Notes: a model not told the origin generated them from the sequence alone. 64,000 nucleotides of DNA from Gloeothece verrucosa PCC 7822 (GCF_000147335.1 NC_014501.1:5262501-5326500); one strand, 5' to 3'. Numbered from the stretch's first letter, positions 39,920-49,396 are shown. Numbers and translations are program-made.

Positions 39920-40795
39920 ATGACACAAGCAAAAATCGGCATCATCGGCGGCAGTGGACTCTATAAAATGGATGCCCTCAAAGATGTCAAAGAAATTACC
40001 CTAGATACCCCCTTCGGTTCACCTTCGGATGCTTTAATTGTGGGCACTTTAGAAGAAACACCCGTAGCGTTTTTAGCGCGGCATGGTAGAAATCATCATC
40101 TGATGCCCACTGAATTACCTTTTCGGGCTAATATTCACGCCATGAAGCAGTTAGGGGTAGAGTATCTCATTTCTGCCTCGGCGGTAGGTTCCTTACAAGA
40201 GTCTATGAAACCCCTAGACATGGTAATTCCCGATCAATTTATTGACCGCACCAAAAACCGCATCTCAACTTTTTTCGGTGAGGGAATTGTGGCCCATATT
40301 AGTTTCGGTGACCCCATTTGCCCCAATTTAGCTAAAATTCTTGCTGATGCGGTAGCTAGTTTAGAGTTGCCTGATGTAACGCTTCACCGCAACGGAACTT
40401 ATGTCTGTATGGAAGGCCCCGCCTTTTCGACAAAAGCCGAATCTAATCTTTATCGGAGTTGGGGCGCGTCAATTATTGGCATGACTAATTTACCCGAAGC
40501 CAAACTCGCCAGAGAAGCCGAGATCGCTTATGCTACTTTAGCATTAGTGACCGATTATGACTGTTGGCATCCGGATCACGATCAAGTTACCGTAGAAATG
40601 GTTATTGCTAATTTACAACGCAACGCAATTAATGCCCAAAAAGTTATACAAGAAACCGTTCGTCGTTTAGCCCTTGATCCTCCCCCCTCAGCCGCTCATT
40701 CTGCTCTACAATATGCTATTCTCACTCCCTTAGATAAAGTTCCACTCTCAACGCGAGAAAAACTGGCATTATTTTTAGAGAAATATGACAAATAA
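39920..40795 (+). CDS. mtnP: 5'-methylthioadenosine phosphorylase
   Basis: The 291-residue protein begins AKIGIIGGSGLYKMDAL and contains the phosphate and base loops TPFGSPSDALIVG, FLARHGRNHHLMPTELPFRANI, CMEGPAFSTKAES and MTNLPEAKLAREAEI, all hallmarks of MTA phosphorylase. It splits methylthioadenosine with phosphate into adenine and methylthioribose-1-phosphate for methionine salvage. The length is normal for the cyanobacterial form. The start has AGGAAAAAG upstream. It lies 17 bases before the cupredoxin gene. Confidence 0.93.
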   Translation: MTQAKIGIIGGSGLYKMDALKDVKEITLDTPFGSPSDALIVGTLEETPVAFLARHGRNHHLMPTELPFRANIHAMKQLGVEYLISASAVGSLQESMKPLDMVIPDQFIDRTKNRISTFFGEGIVAHISFGDPICPNLAKILADAVASLELPDVTLHRNGTYVCMEGPAFSTKAESNLYRSWGASIIGMTNLPEAKLAREAEIAYATLALVTDYDCWHPDHDQVTVEMVIANLQRNAINAQKVIQETVRRLALDPPPSAAHSALQYAILTPLDKVPLSTREKLALFLEKYDK

Positions 40796-40812
40796 ACCAG
40801 GAGTTAATCAAT

Positions 40813-41256
40813 ATGAGTGATCAGCTTAGGCGAGGATTAAAGCTTGTTGTAATGCTGTTGATAGTCTTTAGTCTGATGTGGCAATTACCCGCTAAAGCCG
40901 CTTCAGATGTTACAGAAGTTAAAGTGAGTTTAGGCAATAATGCAGGAGAGTTAAAATTTTTTCCCGATCATTTTGAGTTGGTGGCCGGAAAAAAATATAA
41001 ACTTTTACTGGATAATCCCAGTCCCACTAAACACTATTTCACCTCTAAAGACTTTGCTGATGCCAGTTGGACCCAAAAAGTAGAAGCCGGGAAAGTGGAA
41101 ATCAAAGGAGCCATTCATGAATTAGAGTTAAAACCCACCGCACAAGCCGAATGGGTATTTGTGCCCATCAAAGCCGGAACTTATAAACTCCATTGCTCGG
41201 TAGCTGGCCACGCCGAAGCCGGCATGACTGGCGATATCGTCATCTCGCCTCAGTAA
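40813..41256 (+). CDS. Secreted or thylakoid-lumen cupredoxin
   Basis: The 147-residue protein has a signal peptide (basic MSDQLRRGLK, hydrophobic VVMLLIVFSLMWQL, cleavage after AKA about 29) and a cupredoxin fold with all type 1 copper ligands: His 74 (PSPTKHYF), Cys 128, His 133 and Met 138 (LHCSVAGHAEAGM). It is not plastocyanin by sequence. It should be an electron-transfer or copper-binding protein of the periplasm or lumen; its partner is unknown. It follows mtnP closely with a GGAG ribosome site. Confidence 0.85.
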   Translation: MSDQLRRGLKLVVMLLIVFSLMWQLPAKAASDVTEVKVSLGNNAGELKFFPDHFELVAGKKYKLLLDNPSPTKHYFTSKDFADASWTQKVEAGKVEIKGAIHELELKPTAQAEWVFVPIKAGTYKLHCSVAGHAEAGMTGDIVISPQ

Positions 41257-41423
41257 ATCTGTATTATGGGCGGTTAACTAGAAAATAACCGACGGGTTTT
41301 GCCCAAAACTCTTTTTCAACCATGACTGAGAGATTTTTGTTGTACTCTAAGCAACAGCCTCACCCTTTGCCTGTGTTAAAATCAGCATTACTAGGGACCA
41401 GCAGCAGGTGATGGATAAAACTC

Positions 41424-43889
41424 ATGTTTGAACGCTTCACAGAAAAGGCCATTAAGGTCATTATGCTTGCCCAAGAGGAAGCCCGCCGTCTAGGACATAA
41501 CTTTGTCGGGACGGAACAAATTCTTCTCGGGTTGATCGGCGAAGGAACAGGAGTCGCTGCCAAAGTTCTCAAATCAATGGGGGTCAATCTTAAAGATGCT
41601 CGCATTGAAGTAGAAAAAATTATTGGGCGCGGCTCTGGCTTTGTGGCGGTGGAAATTCCTTTCACCCCCAGAGCGAAACGAGTGCTAGAACTCTCCTTAG
41701 AGGAAGCTCGTCAATTAGGCCACAACTACATCGGAACTGAACACCTACTCTTAGGTTTAATTCGTGAAGGTGAAGGAGTGGCGGCTCGCGTTTTGGAAAA
41801 TTTGGGTGTGGACCTCTCTAAGGTCAGAACTCAAGTGATCCGGATGTTGGGCGAAACCGCAGAAGTGGCTGCCGGTGGACCGACCACAGGACGCAATAAA
41901 ACCCCCACTCTCGATGAGTTTGGCTCCAATTTAACCCAAATGGCAGCCGAAGGAAAGTTAGACCCGGTGGTGGGACGACAAAAGGAAATTGAACGGGTGA
42001 TTCAAATTCTCGGCCGTCGGACTAAAAATAATCCGGTCCTCATTGGGGAACCTGGGGTCGGTAAAACGGCGATCGCTGAAGGGTTGGCCCAACGCATCGC
42101 GACGAAGGATATCCCTGATATCCTCGAAGAAAAGCGCGTGGTGACTCTCGATATTGGCTTGCTGGTAGCAGGAACGAAATATCGCGGGGAATTTGAGGAA
42201 CGTCTCAAGAAGATTATGGACGAAATTCGTCAAGCTGGGAATGTGATTCTGGTGATTGATGAAGTTCATACTCTGATTGGTGCAGGGGCGGCTGAAGGGG
42301 CTATTGATGCCGCGAATATCCTTAAACCGGCTCTCGCTAGAGGTGAGTTACAGTGTATCGGCGCGACGACTTTGGATGAGTACCGCAAGCACATTGAACG
42401 CGATGCGGCTCTAGAACGTCGTTTTCAACCCGTGATGGTGGGTGAGCCGACTGTTGATGAAACCATTGAGATTCTCTATGGTTTGAGAGAACGCTATGAG
42501 CAACACCATAAGCTCAAGATTCTCGATGAGGCATTGGAAGCGGCGGCTAAGTTGTCGGATAGATATATCTCTGACCGCTATTTGCCCGATAAGGCCATTG
42601 ATTTGATCGATGAGGCGGGGTCTAGAGTGCGCTTGATTACTTCTCAGTTGCCACCGGCGGCTAAGGAGTTGGATAAGGAACTGCGTCAAGTCCTTAAGCA
42701 AAAGGATGATGCGGTGCGTTCTCAAGATTTTGACCGCGCTGGGGAGTTGCGAGACCGCGAAATGGAAATTAAGGCGGAAATTCGCGCTATTGCTTCGGCG
42801 AAGAAGACTGAAGGGGAAAGCGATGAACCTTCGGTTGATGCGGAAGAAATTGCTAATATTGTGGCTTCTTGGACGGGTATCCCAGTGAATAAGCTGACGG
42901 AAACTGAGTCTGAGAAGTTGCTACATATGGAAGATACTTTACATCAGCGTCTGATTGGTCAAGAAGATGCGGTGAAGGCGGTATCGAGGGCAATTCGCCG
43001 CGCTCGCGTGGGCTTGAAGAATCCTAATCGTCCGATTGCTAGTTTTGTCTTTTCTGGCCCGACTGGGGTGGGTAAGACGGAGTTAACTAAGGCGTTAGCG
43101 GCTTATTTCTTTGGCTCTGAAGATGCGATGATCCGATTGGATATGTCGGAATTTATGGAACGCCATACGGTTTCTAAGTTGATTGGTTCGCCTCCGGGTT
43201 ATGTGGGTTATAACGAAGGGGGTCAATTGACCGAAGCGGTACGCCGTCGTCCTTATACGGTGGTGCTGTTTGATGAAATTGAAAAGGCTCACCCGGATGT
43301 GTTTAATATTCTGTTGCAGATTTTAGAAGATGGACGGTTGACTGATGCTAAAGGTCGTACTGTCGATTTTAAGAATACCCTGCTAATTATGACTTCTAAT
43401 ATTGGGTCTAAGGTCATCGAAAAAGGTGGCGGCGGACTCGGGTTTGAGTTTGAAGCTGACCAAGCGGAAGCGCAGTACAATCGTATTCGCTCGTTGGTGA
43501 ATGAAGAACTCAAGCAATACTTCCGTCCTGAATTCCTCAACCGTCTTGATGAGATTATTGTCTTCCGTCAATTGAGTCGGGATGAGGTTAAGGAGATTGC
43601 TGATATTCTGCTCAAAGAGGTGTTTAGCCGCTTGACAGAAAAGGGCATTACTTTGGAAGTTACCCAGAAGTTTAAAGACCGTTTAGTAGAAGAAGGTTAT
43701 AACCCGGCTTACGGGGCTAGACCTCTGCGGAGAGCGATTATGCGGCTTTTAGAGGATGTTCTCGCTGAGGAGATTCTCTCGGGACAGGTTAAAGATGGAG
43801 ATACCGCCATCGCTGATATCGACTCCGAAGGTAAGGTTAAGATTATTCACGGTGAAAGACGAGAGTTATTATCTCCTGTGAGTGAATAA
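41424..43889 (+). CDS. clpC: ClpC AAA+ chaperone
   Basis: The 821-residue protein has two Clp-N repeats (1-145), AAA module 1 (Walker A GEPGVGKTA about 207, Walker B VILVIDEVH), a UVR/M domain (about 415-460; LKQKDDAVRSQDFDRAGELRDREME), and AAA module 2 (Walker A GPTGVGKTE about 544, Walker B VVLFDEIEKAHPDVF). It unfolds proteins for the ClpP/ClpR protease and is essential in cyanobacteria. Length and layout are standard. ATG 41424 begins MFERFTEKAIKVIMLAQEEARR, the conserved start. A strong terminator follows. Confidence 0.96.
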   Translation: MFERFTEKAIKVIMLAQEEARRLGHNFVGTEQILLGLIGEGTGVAAKVLKSMGVNLKDARIEVEKIIGRGSGFVAVEIPFTPRAKRVLELSLEEARQLGHNYIGTEHLLLGLIREGEGVAARVLENLGVDLSKVRTQVIRMLGETAEVAAGGPTTGRNKTPTLDEFGSNLTQMAAEGKLDPVVGRQKEIERVIQILGRRTKNNPVLIGEPGVGKTAIAEGLAQRIATKDIPDILEEKRVVTLDIGLLVAGTKYRGEFEERLKKIMDEIRQAGNVILVIDEVHTLIGAGAAEGAIDAANILKPALARGELQCIGATTLDEYRKHIERDAALERRFQPVMVGEPTVDETIEILYGLRERYEQHHKLKILDEALEAAAKLSDRYISDRYLPDKAIDLIDEAGSRVRLITSQLPPAAKELDKELRQVLKQKDDAVRSQDFDRAGELRDREMEIKAEIRAIASAKKTEGESDEPSVDAEEIANIVASWTGIPVNKLTETESEKLLHMEDTLHQRLIGQEDAVKAVSRAIRRARVGLKNPNRPIASFVFSGPTGVGKTELTKALAAYFFGSEDAMIRLDMSEFMERHTVSKLIGSPPGYVGYNEGGQLTEAVRRRPYTVVLFDEIEKAHPDVFNILLQILEDGRLTDAKGRTVDFKNTLLIMTSNIGSKVIEKGGGGLGFEFEADQAEAQYNRIRSLVNEELKQYFRPEFLNRLDEIIVFRQLSRDEVKEIADILLKEVFSRLTEKGITLEVTQKFKDRLVEEGYNPAYGARPLRRAIMRLLEDVLAEEILSGQVKDGDTAIADIDSEGKVKIIHGERRELLSPVSE

Positions 43890-43917
43890 GTCAATTAATT
43901 TTTTATAAAGAAAAGAG

Positions 43918-43950
43918 CGGTAAGAAGTTGAACTTTTTACCGTTTTTTTG
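43918..43950 (+). terminator. Rho-independent terminator of clpC
   Basis: CGGTAAGAAGTT and AACTTTTTACCG form a 12-bp imperfect stem followed by seven T. It lies about 28 bases after the clpC stop codon. Confidence 0.85.
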
Positions 43951-44275
43951 TCTACTTTATTTACCCATAACTGAGGCTTTAATCGGTATTCGGACGGGCG
44001 GCAAACGGAGCAGATAACTTATTATTGCGCTCTGCTTGTGAAATTATTTAATTTACCTTCTGCATAAGCAATAAGTCACCCGCGTACATACATAACTTAT
44101 CCACTCCGTTTAAAAGTTGCGCGGGGAAGCTGTGAACGGGGGCAAGCTCCCTAATACCCCCTGTTATTTATTGCAATTAGATTTAACCAACAAGAGAAAG
44201 AAGCCTAATAAGAAAAAGCCTTTCGCAGATCAAAAGAATAATGATGTTCTAGATGGTATTATTGTGTACTATACC
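43951..44275. other. Intergenic region, no supported gene
   Basis: About 325 bases between the clpC terminator and the end of the pentapeptide gene. A 65-codon frame at 44117-44314 overlaps the next gene on the other strand, has a lysine-rich middle and no recognisable domain, and is probably chance. Confidence 0.5.
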
Positions 44276-44896
44276 CTAGTCAAACCAGCAGTTTTCCTTT
44301 TCTTTCATACCTAATTTATCAGCCTCTTTTTTGAAATCAAATTCTGTATTTTGATTATAAAAAGCTCCCTTAAAAATTGTTTTGTCACGTTTTATAGATG
44401 TTAAATCTGCTCCACATAAATATGCTCCTGTCAAATTCGCACCCTTTAAGTCTGCTGTAGCAAGGTTCACTTCCCTAAGATCAACACCTTTTAGGTCAAC
44501 ACCGGACAAGTCAGCACTAAATAAAATACTTTTTTTTCCAACTTTTACTAAGTTGGACTCTTTCAAAAATTGAATTATCTGCCCATTTCTCTTATTATCA
44601 AGTTCTTTCATTGCTATAATTGTTCTAGCTTTAGCAGTAACCCCTACTGGTTTATCTGGCTTATTTAGTTCATCTCCTAATTTTTTATCTACCAGTAAAG
44701 TTGTCATATCTTCTATATATTTAGTCAATATTTCCTGTTTGTTTTTTTCAGTTTGGTTCAATTCTTGTTGTTCCTGAGAAACTCCTTGCAGATAAAAAGT
44801 TGCAAAAAGTATAAGTATTGGAACAATTAATAATTCCAGCCAATCCCATAATGTTTTTTGAGAAAAACCTAAGTATTTTAAAATTTTTTTTGACAT
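44276..44896 (-). CDS. Membrane-anchored pentapeptide-repeat protein
   Basis: The 206-residue protein has one N-terminal membrane helix (about 18-38; WLELLIVPILILFATFYLQG), then a helical stretch rich in Gln, Glu and Lys (about 40-120), and about nine pentapeptide repeats (about 120-170; FSADLSGVDLKGVDLREVNLATADLKGANLTGAYLCGADL). These form a right-handed beta helix. Members are adaptors or scaffolds; the function here is unknown. The helical part would project into the cytosol or periplasm ahead of the beta helix. It stands alone, with a striking GC hairpin upstream. Confidence 0.8.
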   Translation of the reverse strand: MSKKILKYLGFSQKTLWDWLELLIVPILILFATFYLQGVSQEQQELNQTEKNKQEILTKYIEDMTTLLVDKKLGDELNKPDKPVGVTAKARTIIAMKELDNKRNGQIIQFLKESNLVKVGKKSILFSADLSGVDLKGVDLREVNLATADLKGANLTGAYLCGADLTSIKRDKTIFKGAFYNQNTEFDFKKEADKLGMKEKENCWFD

Positions 44897-44954
44897 GATA
44901 AATGCTCTCGCTCTTTTTATTAAATTATATTTAACTCATTACCCCCTGCGCGAT

Positions 44955-44976
44955 CCGCCCCCCCCTGGGGGGGCGG
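44955..44976. repeat. Extreme GC hairpin
   Basis: CCGCCCCCCC and GGGGGGGCGG form a perfect 10-bp stem with a two-base loop (CT) in otherwise AT-rich DNA. It is flanked by GATC on both sides. It lies upstream of the pentapeptide gene and could block transcription or replication, or be a trimmed mobile palindrome. Confidence 0.7.
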
Positions 44977-45110
44977 CTAAGATCGTCAAAACCCGCTCTC
45001 TGCTCTAAGTTTGGGCAAAGCATAAAGCTCAATCTAATTACAGAAAAACTTAAATTTTAAATTTCCCCTAAGAAAATTTGGGTTAGCCGCCTGCATCAAT
45101 CTTTCTACCC

Positions 45111-45314
45111 TTACGCGCATAACGCCGCTTTCATAGGCTCGTCACAATGCAAAGCCGCAAACTCAATCTCTTCATCGGTTTCACAGTAATCATACTCAAG
45201 CCCTAGTAAGTCTGCTGCGGCTATATACTCGTTTAAATCTCCGTCATAATGCCAAATGTTTCCTTCTTCAAGGCATTGTTGTGGAATATTGAAAACGCAT
45301 TTACTTCTTTTCAT
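45111..45314 (-). CDS. Small acidic protein, TA-like pair member
   Basis: I do not recognise this 67-residue protein (MKRSKCVFNIPQQCLEEGNIWHY...). It is acidic and Cys-containing, with no known motif. Its start overlaps the end of the next gene upstream by 14 bases, which implies translational coupling. The pair has the look of a toxin-antitoxin or host-fitness couple, but neither partner has a recognised toxin fold. Confidence 0.55.
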   Translation of the reverse strand: MKRSKCVFNIPQQCLEEGNIWHYDGDLNEYIAAADLLGLEYDYCETDEEIEFAALHCDEPMKAALCA

Positions 45315-45519
45315 CTGCTAATTCCAAGGCTTGCATAAGGGCCTCTCCTGCCCCAAAAGAATTGTAAGGAGTTGGTAAGTCATAGATTTTAAAAGGTTCT
45401 AAAGGAGTAATATCCTCATTAGTATTCGTATCCAATTCTTCCGATAAAATCCGCATAAGCTTTACTTTATCGGATACAGAGAGTTGCTCAACTAAAGGCA
45501 ATAACTCGGATAGTGTCAT
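45301..45519 (-). CDS. Small helical protein, TA-like pair member
   Basis: The 72-residue protein begins MTLSELLPLVEQLSVSDKVKLMRILSEELD, a short helical motif found at the N-terminus of many small cyanobacterial proteins, some next to toxin-like genes. The rest (PLEPFKIYDLPTPYNSFGAGEALMQAL) is not recognised. It overlaps the next gene by 14 bases, so they are one operon. A role as antitoxin is a guess from size and arrangement. Confidence 0.6.
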   Translation of the reverse strand: MTLSELLPLVEQLSVSDKVKLMRILSEELDTNTNEDITPLEPFKIYDLPTPYNSFGAGEALMQALELADEKK

Positions 45520-45682
45520 ATTTTAGGCTTGATTTTTGAATAATCTTTAATGTGATCATATAGGCGATCGTAGCATTTTTAGCCCGATTACGACACAGCT
45601 AAAAACTTATCCCTTTATTCTCAAAAACGAATAAGGTGGACAAATGTCCACCCACCAAACAATTCGAAACTAAAAGGAATTT

Positions 45683-47284
45683 TTAGCCATTGGTATCTAT
45701 CACTTTAGGGGCGCTAAAAGCTGTAGAGGAGAAATAGCTATTTTTTTGTGTCGGCTGTTGTTCGACAATAACCGGTAACGCCGCACGCACTCGACTTGCC
45801 ACTTGTGTGGTTTTAAGGTCATAAGTGGTGGTAGCCAGCTTAGGATATAAGCCAATAGCGATAATGGGAATTAATAAACAAGCTGTTACAAAGATTTCCC
45901 GAGGTTTGGCATCGGCTTGGAATTTATCGAATTTAAACTCGGTTTCATTTTTTCCATAGAAGACAACCCTTAGTGTGGACAGCAGATAAATGGGAGTGAC
46001 TATTAAGCCCACTGCCGCCAACAAGGTTACCATCATCTTAAAGGAAGAACTATAAACATCACTCTGTACCGCACCTAGGAATACGGTTAACTCACTGACA
46101 AAACCACTCATACCCGGCAGCGCTAAGGATGCCATTGAAGCGGCAGTAAACAGGGCGAAAATTTTCGGCATAGCTTTGGCTAAACCGCCCATTTCGTCCA
46201 TCATTAAGGTGTGAGTCCGTTCGTATGTGCTACCACAGAGGAAGAATAAAGCCGCCGCAATTAACCCGTGAGAGAGCATTTGTAAGACTGCCCCATTCAT
46301 ACCGATGGAAGTGAAAGAAGCAATTCCTACTAAGACAAATCCCATGTGAGAGATGGAAGAAGAAGCTAAACGGCGTTTTAAATTGGTTTGTCCAAAGGCG
46401 GCAAAGGCACCATAAACGATGTTGATGACTCCTAAAATCACTAACAGGGGAGCAAACTTAACATGAGCATGGGGTAACATTTCGATGTTCAGACGAATTA
46501 ACCCATAACCGCCCATTTTCAGCAGTACACCCGCTAAAATCATCGATACAGGCGCAGAAGCTTCACTGTGAGCATCTGGGAGCCAAGTGTGTAAGGGGAA
46601 AATCGGCAGTTTTACCGCAAAGGCAATGAGGAAACCTGCATAGGCTAATACTTCTAAGGCGAGGGGGAATTGCTTCATTCCCAATTCAGTCATGTTGAAA
46701 GTCACTGTGTCGCCATAGAAAGCTAAACCTAAAGCGGCTACCAGGATAAAAATAGAAGCTAAAGCCGTATACAAAATAAACTTAGTGGCGGCATAGAGGC
46801 GTTTTGGGCCTCCCCAAATAGAAATCAATATATAGACAGGGACTAACTCCAATTCCCACATTAAGAAGAACAACAGTAAATCTTGTGCGGCAAATACCCC
46901 AATCTGGGCACTATATAACAGCAGCATCAAGAAGTAAAACAGCTTCGGTTTGCGTTCTACTTTCATTGAAGCCAACAGGGCTAAGGTACTAATCAATCCT
47001 GATAAAACAATTAATGGCATCGATAAACCATCGACACCCACAGACCAATTTAATCCGAGTTGAGGAACCCACGAATAGGTTTCTATTAATTGAAGTTCAC
47101 TGCTGTTGATGTCGTATTGGTACCAGAAAGCATAGCTCATCAGTACCAAGTCCGCTAAACCTATGCCTAACGCATACCAACGAACGCTTCTACCTTCTTT
47201 GTCACTCATGAAAGGAATAGCAAAAGCAGCGCACAAGGGTAAAAGAATAATCGCAGTCAGCCAGGGGATTTGGATGTTAGCCAT
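45683..47284 (-). CDS. ndhD: NAD(P)H-quinone oxidoreductase subunit 4 (NdhD)
   Basis: The 533-residue protein has about 14 membrane helices and the proton-antiporter core: GVDGLSMPLIVLSG, LLLFFLMWELELVPVYIL (Glu about 144), LPIFPLHTWLPDAHSEASAPVSMILAGVLLKMGGYG, and later SSISHMGFVLVG. It is the thylakoid NDH-1 subunit for proton pumping in respiration and cyclic electron flow. The sequence fits the NdhD1/D2 respiratory and cyclic-flow type more than the CO2-uptake D3/D4 type, because ndhF3 and chp genes are not adjacent. The start MANIQIPWLTAIILLP is the normal one. Upstream is 277 bases of AT-rich spacer. Confidence 0.93.
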   Translation of the reverse strand: MANIQIPWLTAIILLPLCAAFAIPFMSDKEGRSVRWYALGIGLADLVLMSYAFWYQYDINSSELQLIETYSWVPQLGLNWSVGVDGLSMPLIVLSGLISTLALLASMKVERKPKLFYFLMLLLYSAQIGVFAAQDLLLFFLMWELELVPVYILISIWGGPKRLYAATKFILYTALASIFILVAALGLAFYGDTVTFNMTELGMKQFPLALEVLAYAGFLIAFAVKLPIFPLHTWLPDAHSEASAPVSMILAGVLLKMGGYGLIRLNIEMLPHAHVKFAPLLVILGVINIVYGAFAAFGQTNLKRRLASSSISHMGFVLVGIASFTSIGMNGAVLQMLSHGLIAAALFFLCGSTYERTHTLMMDEMGGLAKAMPKIFALFTAASMASLALPGMSGFVSELTVFLGAVQSDVYSSSFKMMVTLLAAVGLIVTPIYLLSTLRVVFYGKNETEFKFDKFQADAKPREIFVTACLLIPIIAIGLYPKLATTTYDLKTTQVASRVRAALPVIVEQQPTQKNSYFSSTAFSAPKVIDTNG

Positions 47285-47561
47285 AAGTGATAAGTTACAA
47301 AGTGTAATGCAAAGAGTGGGTTTATTGACTAATCCATAAACTTTTGTAAACTATTATAAATCAATTTATCGCCCCCTCAAAATAGATATTTATCTAGAGT
47401 CAACCCAAAAATTATTGATAAAGATATATTGCAAAGCTTGTAAAACCTATTAATTCGTGGCTATTTTTTTAAGTATAAATACCGTTTGTTGTCTTTTCAG
47501 GCGGTTCAGGAGACAAGGAACTTATTTTGCTTTATCACTAAGACAGTAATAATTTGTAATA

Positions 47562-48002
47562 ATGTTACCTAAAAAAATGAAAAAGAAATCCCATTTGCCA
47601 ATAAAAGAAACTCCTGAAGAATTAAAAAACCTCTTAAAAACCGTAAAAAACAAAGAACAATTAGAAAAAATACAAGCTTTATATTGGTTACAAACAGAAC
47701 AATTTTTTACGGTGGTGGACATTGCTCAAGCTTTAGGAAAAAATCGCTCAACGATTCATAGATGGTTTAATGAATATAGCCAAAAAGGCTTAGAATTTTG
47801 GTTAAATAAGCCAAAAAAAACCTCGGGCAGAAAAGCTATCATTTCAGAAAATATCCAAAAAAAATTACTCAAGAAATTTTTAGAAAAAGATAAAAAAATT
47901 AATTATAAAGAGATTCAACTGTGGTTAGAAAAAACCTACGGGATAAAAGTATCTTATTCAGTAGTCTATAAAACCGTTAAAACTCTATTACCCCATCATT
48001 AA
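47562..48002 (+). CDS. IS630-type transposase N-terminal (HTH) protein, orphan
   Basis: The 146-residue protein has a helix-turn-helix (DIAQALGKNRSTIHRWFNEYSQKGLEFWL, about 54-82) and a winged-helix HTH_33 region (INYKEIQLWLEKTYGIKVSYSVVYKTVKTLL). This corresponds to the DNA-binding half of IS630/Tc1-type transposases. It ends before any DDE catalytic domain, and the 230 bases after it contain no matching catalytic frame. It is therefore either a remnant of an insertion sequence or a domesticated DNA-binding protein. No flanking inverted repeats were identified. Confidence 0.72.
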   Translation: MLPKKMKKKSHLPIKETPEELKNLLKTVKNKEQLEKIQALYWLQTEQFFTVVDIAQALGKNRSTIHRWFNEYSQKGLEFWLNKPKKTSGRKAIISENIQKKLLKKFLEKDKKINYKEIQLWLEKTYGIKVSYSVVYKTVKTLLPHH

Positions 48003-48239
48003 AAATCAAAAAAAGTGTTGCATTAATTTAGAAAAAAGCCGCTCGCTTATGGAGGACGACCCCCGATAAAAAAGTCCTGAAACCCTTTCCAGAACTAATT
48101 TACAAGCAATATATGATTTTGGTGACAATGGAGATCAGCGTCTCAAAAAAAAGATTTAAGGAAAAAGGTTAACTTATAATAAGCTAGGGGAGAAAATGTT
48201 AACTTTTGTAAGCCAATAAAAACAAAAGAAAACTCATCC

Positions 48240-49292
48240 TCATGAAAAAATGCCCCTAATTTGACCAGCCGCACTGATCCCAGACTCTAAAGCACTTTCC
48301 ACTAAATTTTCTCCACACCAGTCACCACAACAAACTAAAGGGAGAGGTTCACCAGTAAACAGACAAGGTAAAGATAAAGAAACACTCGGAAAGGCATAAC
48401 GCCAGCGATGAACTTGAACCCACTGCGGCTGATCCAAAGCCGGAAGTAACCGAACTGAGGCATGATGGAGTAATTTTTGTGCCGCTACCTCTAAACCATC
48501 AGCATCGAGATACTCTTGAGCAAATTCGGGGGTACTATGAAGAATCAAAACCGGTTGCTCGGGTTGCTCTCGCTTACTACTGTCTATCCCCACCCAAGCT
48601 AAGTAAGGATCATCGATAAATTTTACGCCATCCCAGGATAATTGAAGCAGTTCGGTTTGAGATTGAGGAGCATAACCCGCTATAACAGATAACGTCGGCT
48701 TAAACTCTACAGCCTCTAGCTGATGCAGGAAAGGTTCGGGAAAATTAACACTCTTAGAAGCCTCTAATAGCATGAGTGCTTGAGGTGCCGGAATGGCGAG
48801 AACTAAGGCTGAGGCGAAAATGGGTTGAGCAAAATTAGCAGAATCATCGCCAATTAAACACCAAGACGGGCCTTGTGCCAAACCCAATAGAGTCACCCGA
48901 CAATTACGCCAAATTTCTAAATCTTTAGCCAGATGTTTAGCGATAGCATTGATCCCAGATGAAGCGATATAACGGTTAGCGGCTTCGTGGGTGAAAACAT
49001 CGTCCGAGGAAAGGTGGTAAACTTTACCGGTCCAAGCTTGAATGATATTAAGCTCAGAAAGTTCTTCAATTAAGCGTTGGGAATACTGGCCAGTAACCGT
49101 TAAGAAAGGTAAACCATGATCGACACAAGTATTCTCTAAGCGTCTTGTCGCCACCCGTCCTCCAACCCCTCGGGACTTATCTAAAACCACCACCCGCAAA
49201 CCCGACTTTTGTAACTGTTGGGCACAAATTAATCCCGACAAACCCGCCCCTACTATGGCACAATCAAAATGGTATGGTCTATTATCTGTCAT
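48240..49292 (-). CDS. FAD-dependent oxidoreductase (amine-oxidase / renalase-like)
   Basis: The 350-residue protein has the dinucleotide-binding motif CAIVGAGLSGLICAQQL (about 10-26) and the second flavin motif DKSRGVGGRVATRR, like the amine oxidase/renalase group. A C-terminal FAD segment (PLPLVCCGDWCGENLVESALESGISAAGQI) closes the fold. The substrate is unknown; renalase-like proteins oxidise reduced-NAD isomers, which is one possibility. It should be soluble. ATG 49292 is used; the TTG five codons earlier is not preferred. It diverges from the YaaW-family gene. Confidence 0.85.
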   Translation of the reverse strand: MTDNRPYHFDCAIVGAGLSGLICAQQLQKSGLRVVVLDKSRGVGGRVATRRLENTCVDHGLPFLTVTGQYSQRLIEELSELNIIQAWTGKVYHLSSDDVFTHEAANRYIASSGINAIAKHLAKDLEIWRNCRVTLLGLAQGPSWCLIGDDSANFAQPIFASALVLAIPAPQALMLLEASKSVNFPEPFLHQLEAVEFKPTLSVIAGYAPQSQTELLQLSWDGVKFIDDPYLAWVGIDSSKREQPEQPVLILHSTPEFAQEYLDADGLEVAAQKLLHHASVRLLPALDQPQWVQVHRWRYAFPSVSLSLPCLFTGEPLPLVCCGDWCGENLVESALESGISAAGQIRGIFS

Positions 49293-49396
49293 AGATTCAT
49301 AGTTCAATTCACTAGGACTAATACTAAAATGATTGAGGAAACTAGCTCAATCCTAAAGTGGTCAATTCAACCGAGGGGTTGTGGAGGACAAAAAAA

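Noticed and set aside
41958..43571. Antisense frames over clpC
   Set aside because: They run opposite a highly conserved gene and show no domains.
44117..44314. 65-codon plus-strand frame after clpC
   Set aside because: It overlaps the end of the pentapeptide gene on the other strand, has no recognisable domain, and its Lys-rich composition is what chance frames in this DNA give.
47525..47722. Minus-strand 66-codon frame over the IS630-like gene
   Set aside because: It is antisense to a recognisable HTH gene and rich in Phe and Ser from A-rich complement.
48003..48170. Possible DDE remnant after the IS630-like gene
   Set aside because: Translation gives LWRTTPDKKVLKPFPELIYKQ-type sequence with no DDE motif that I could support.
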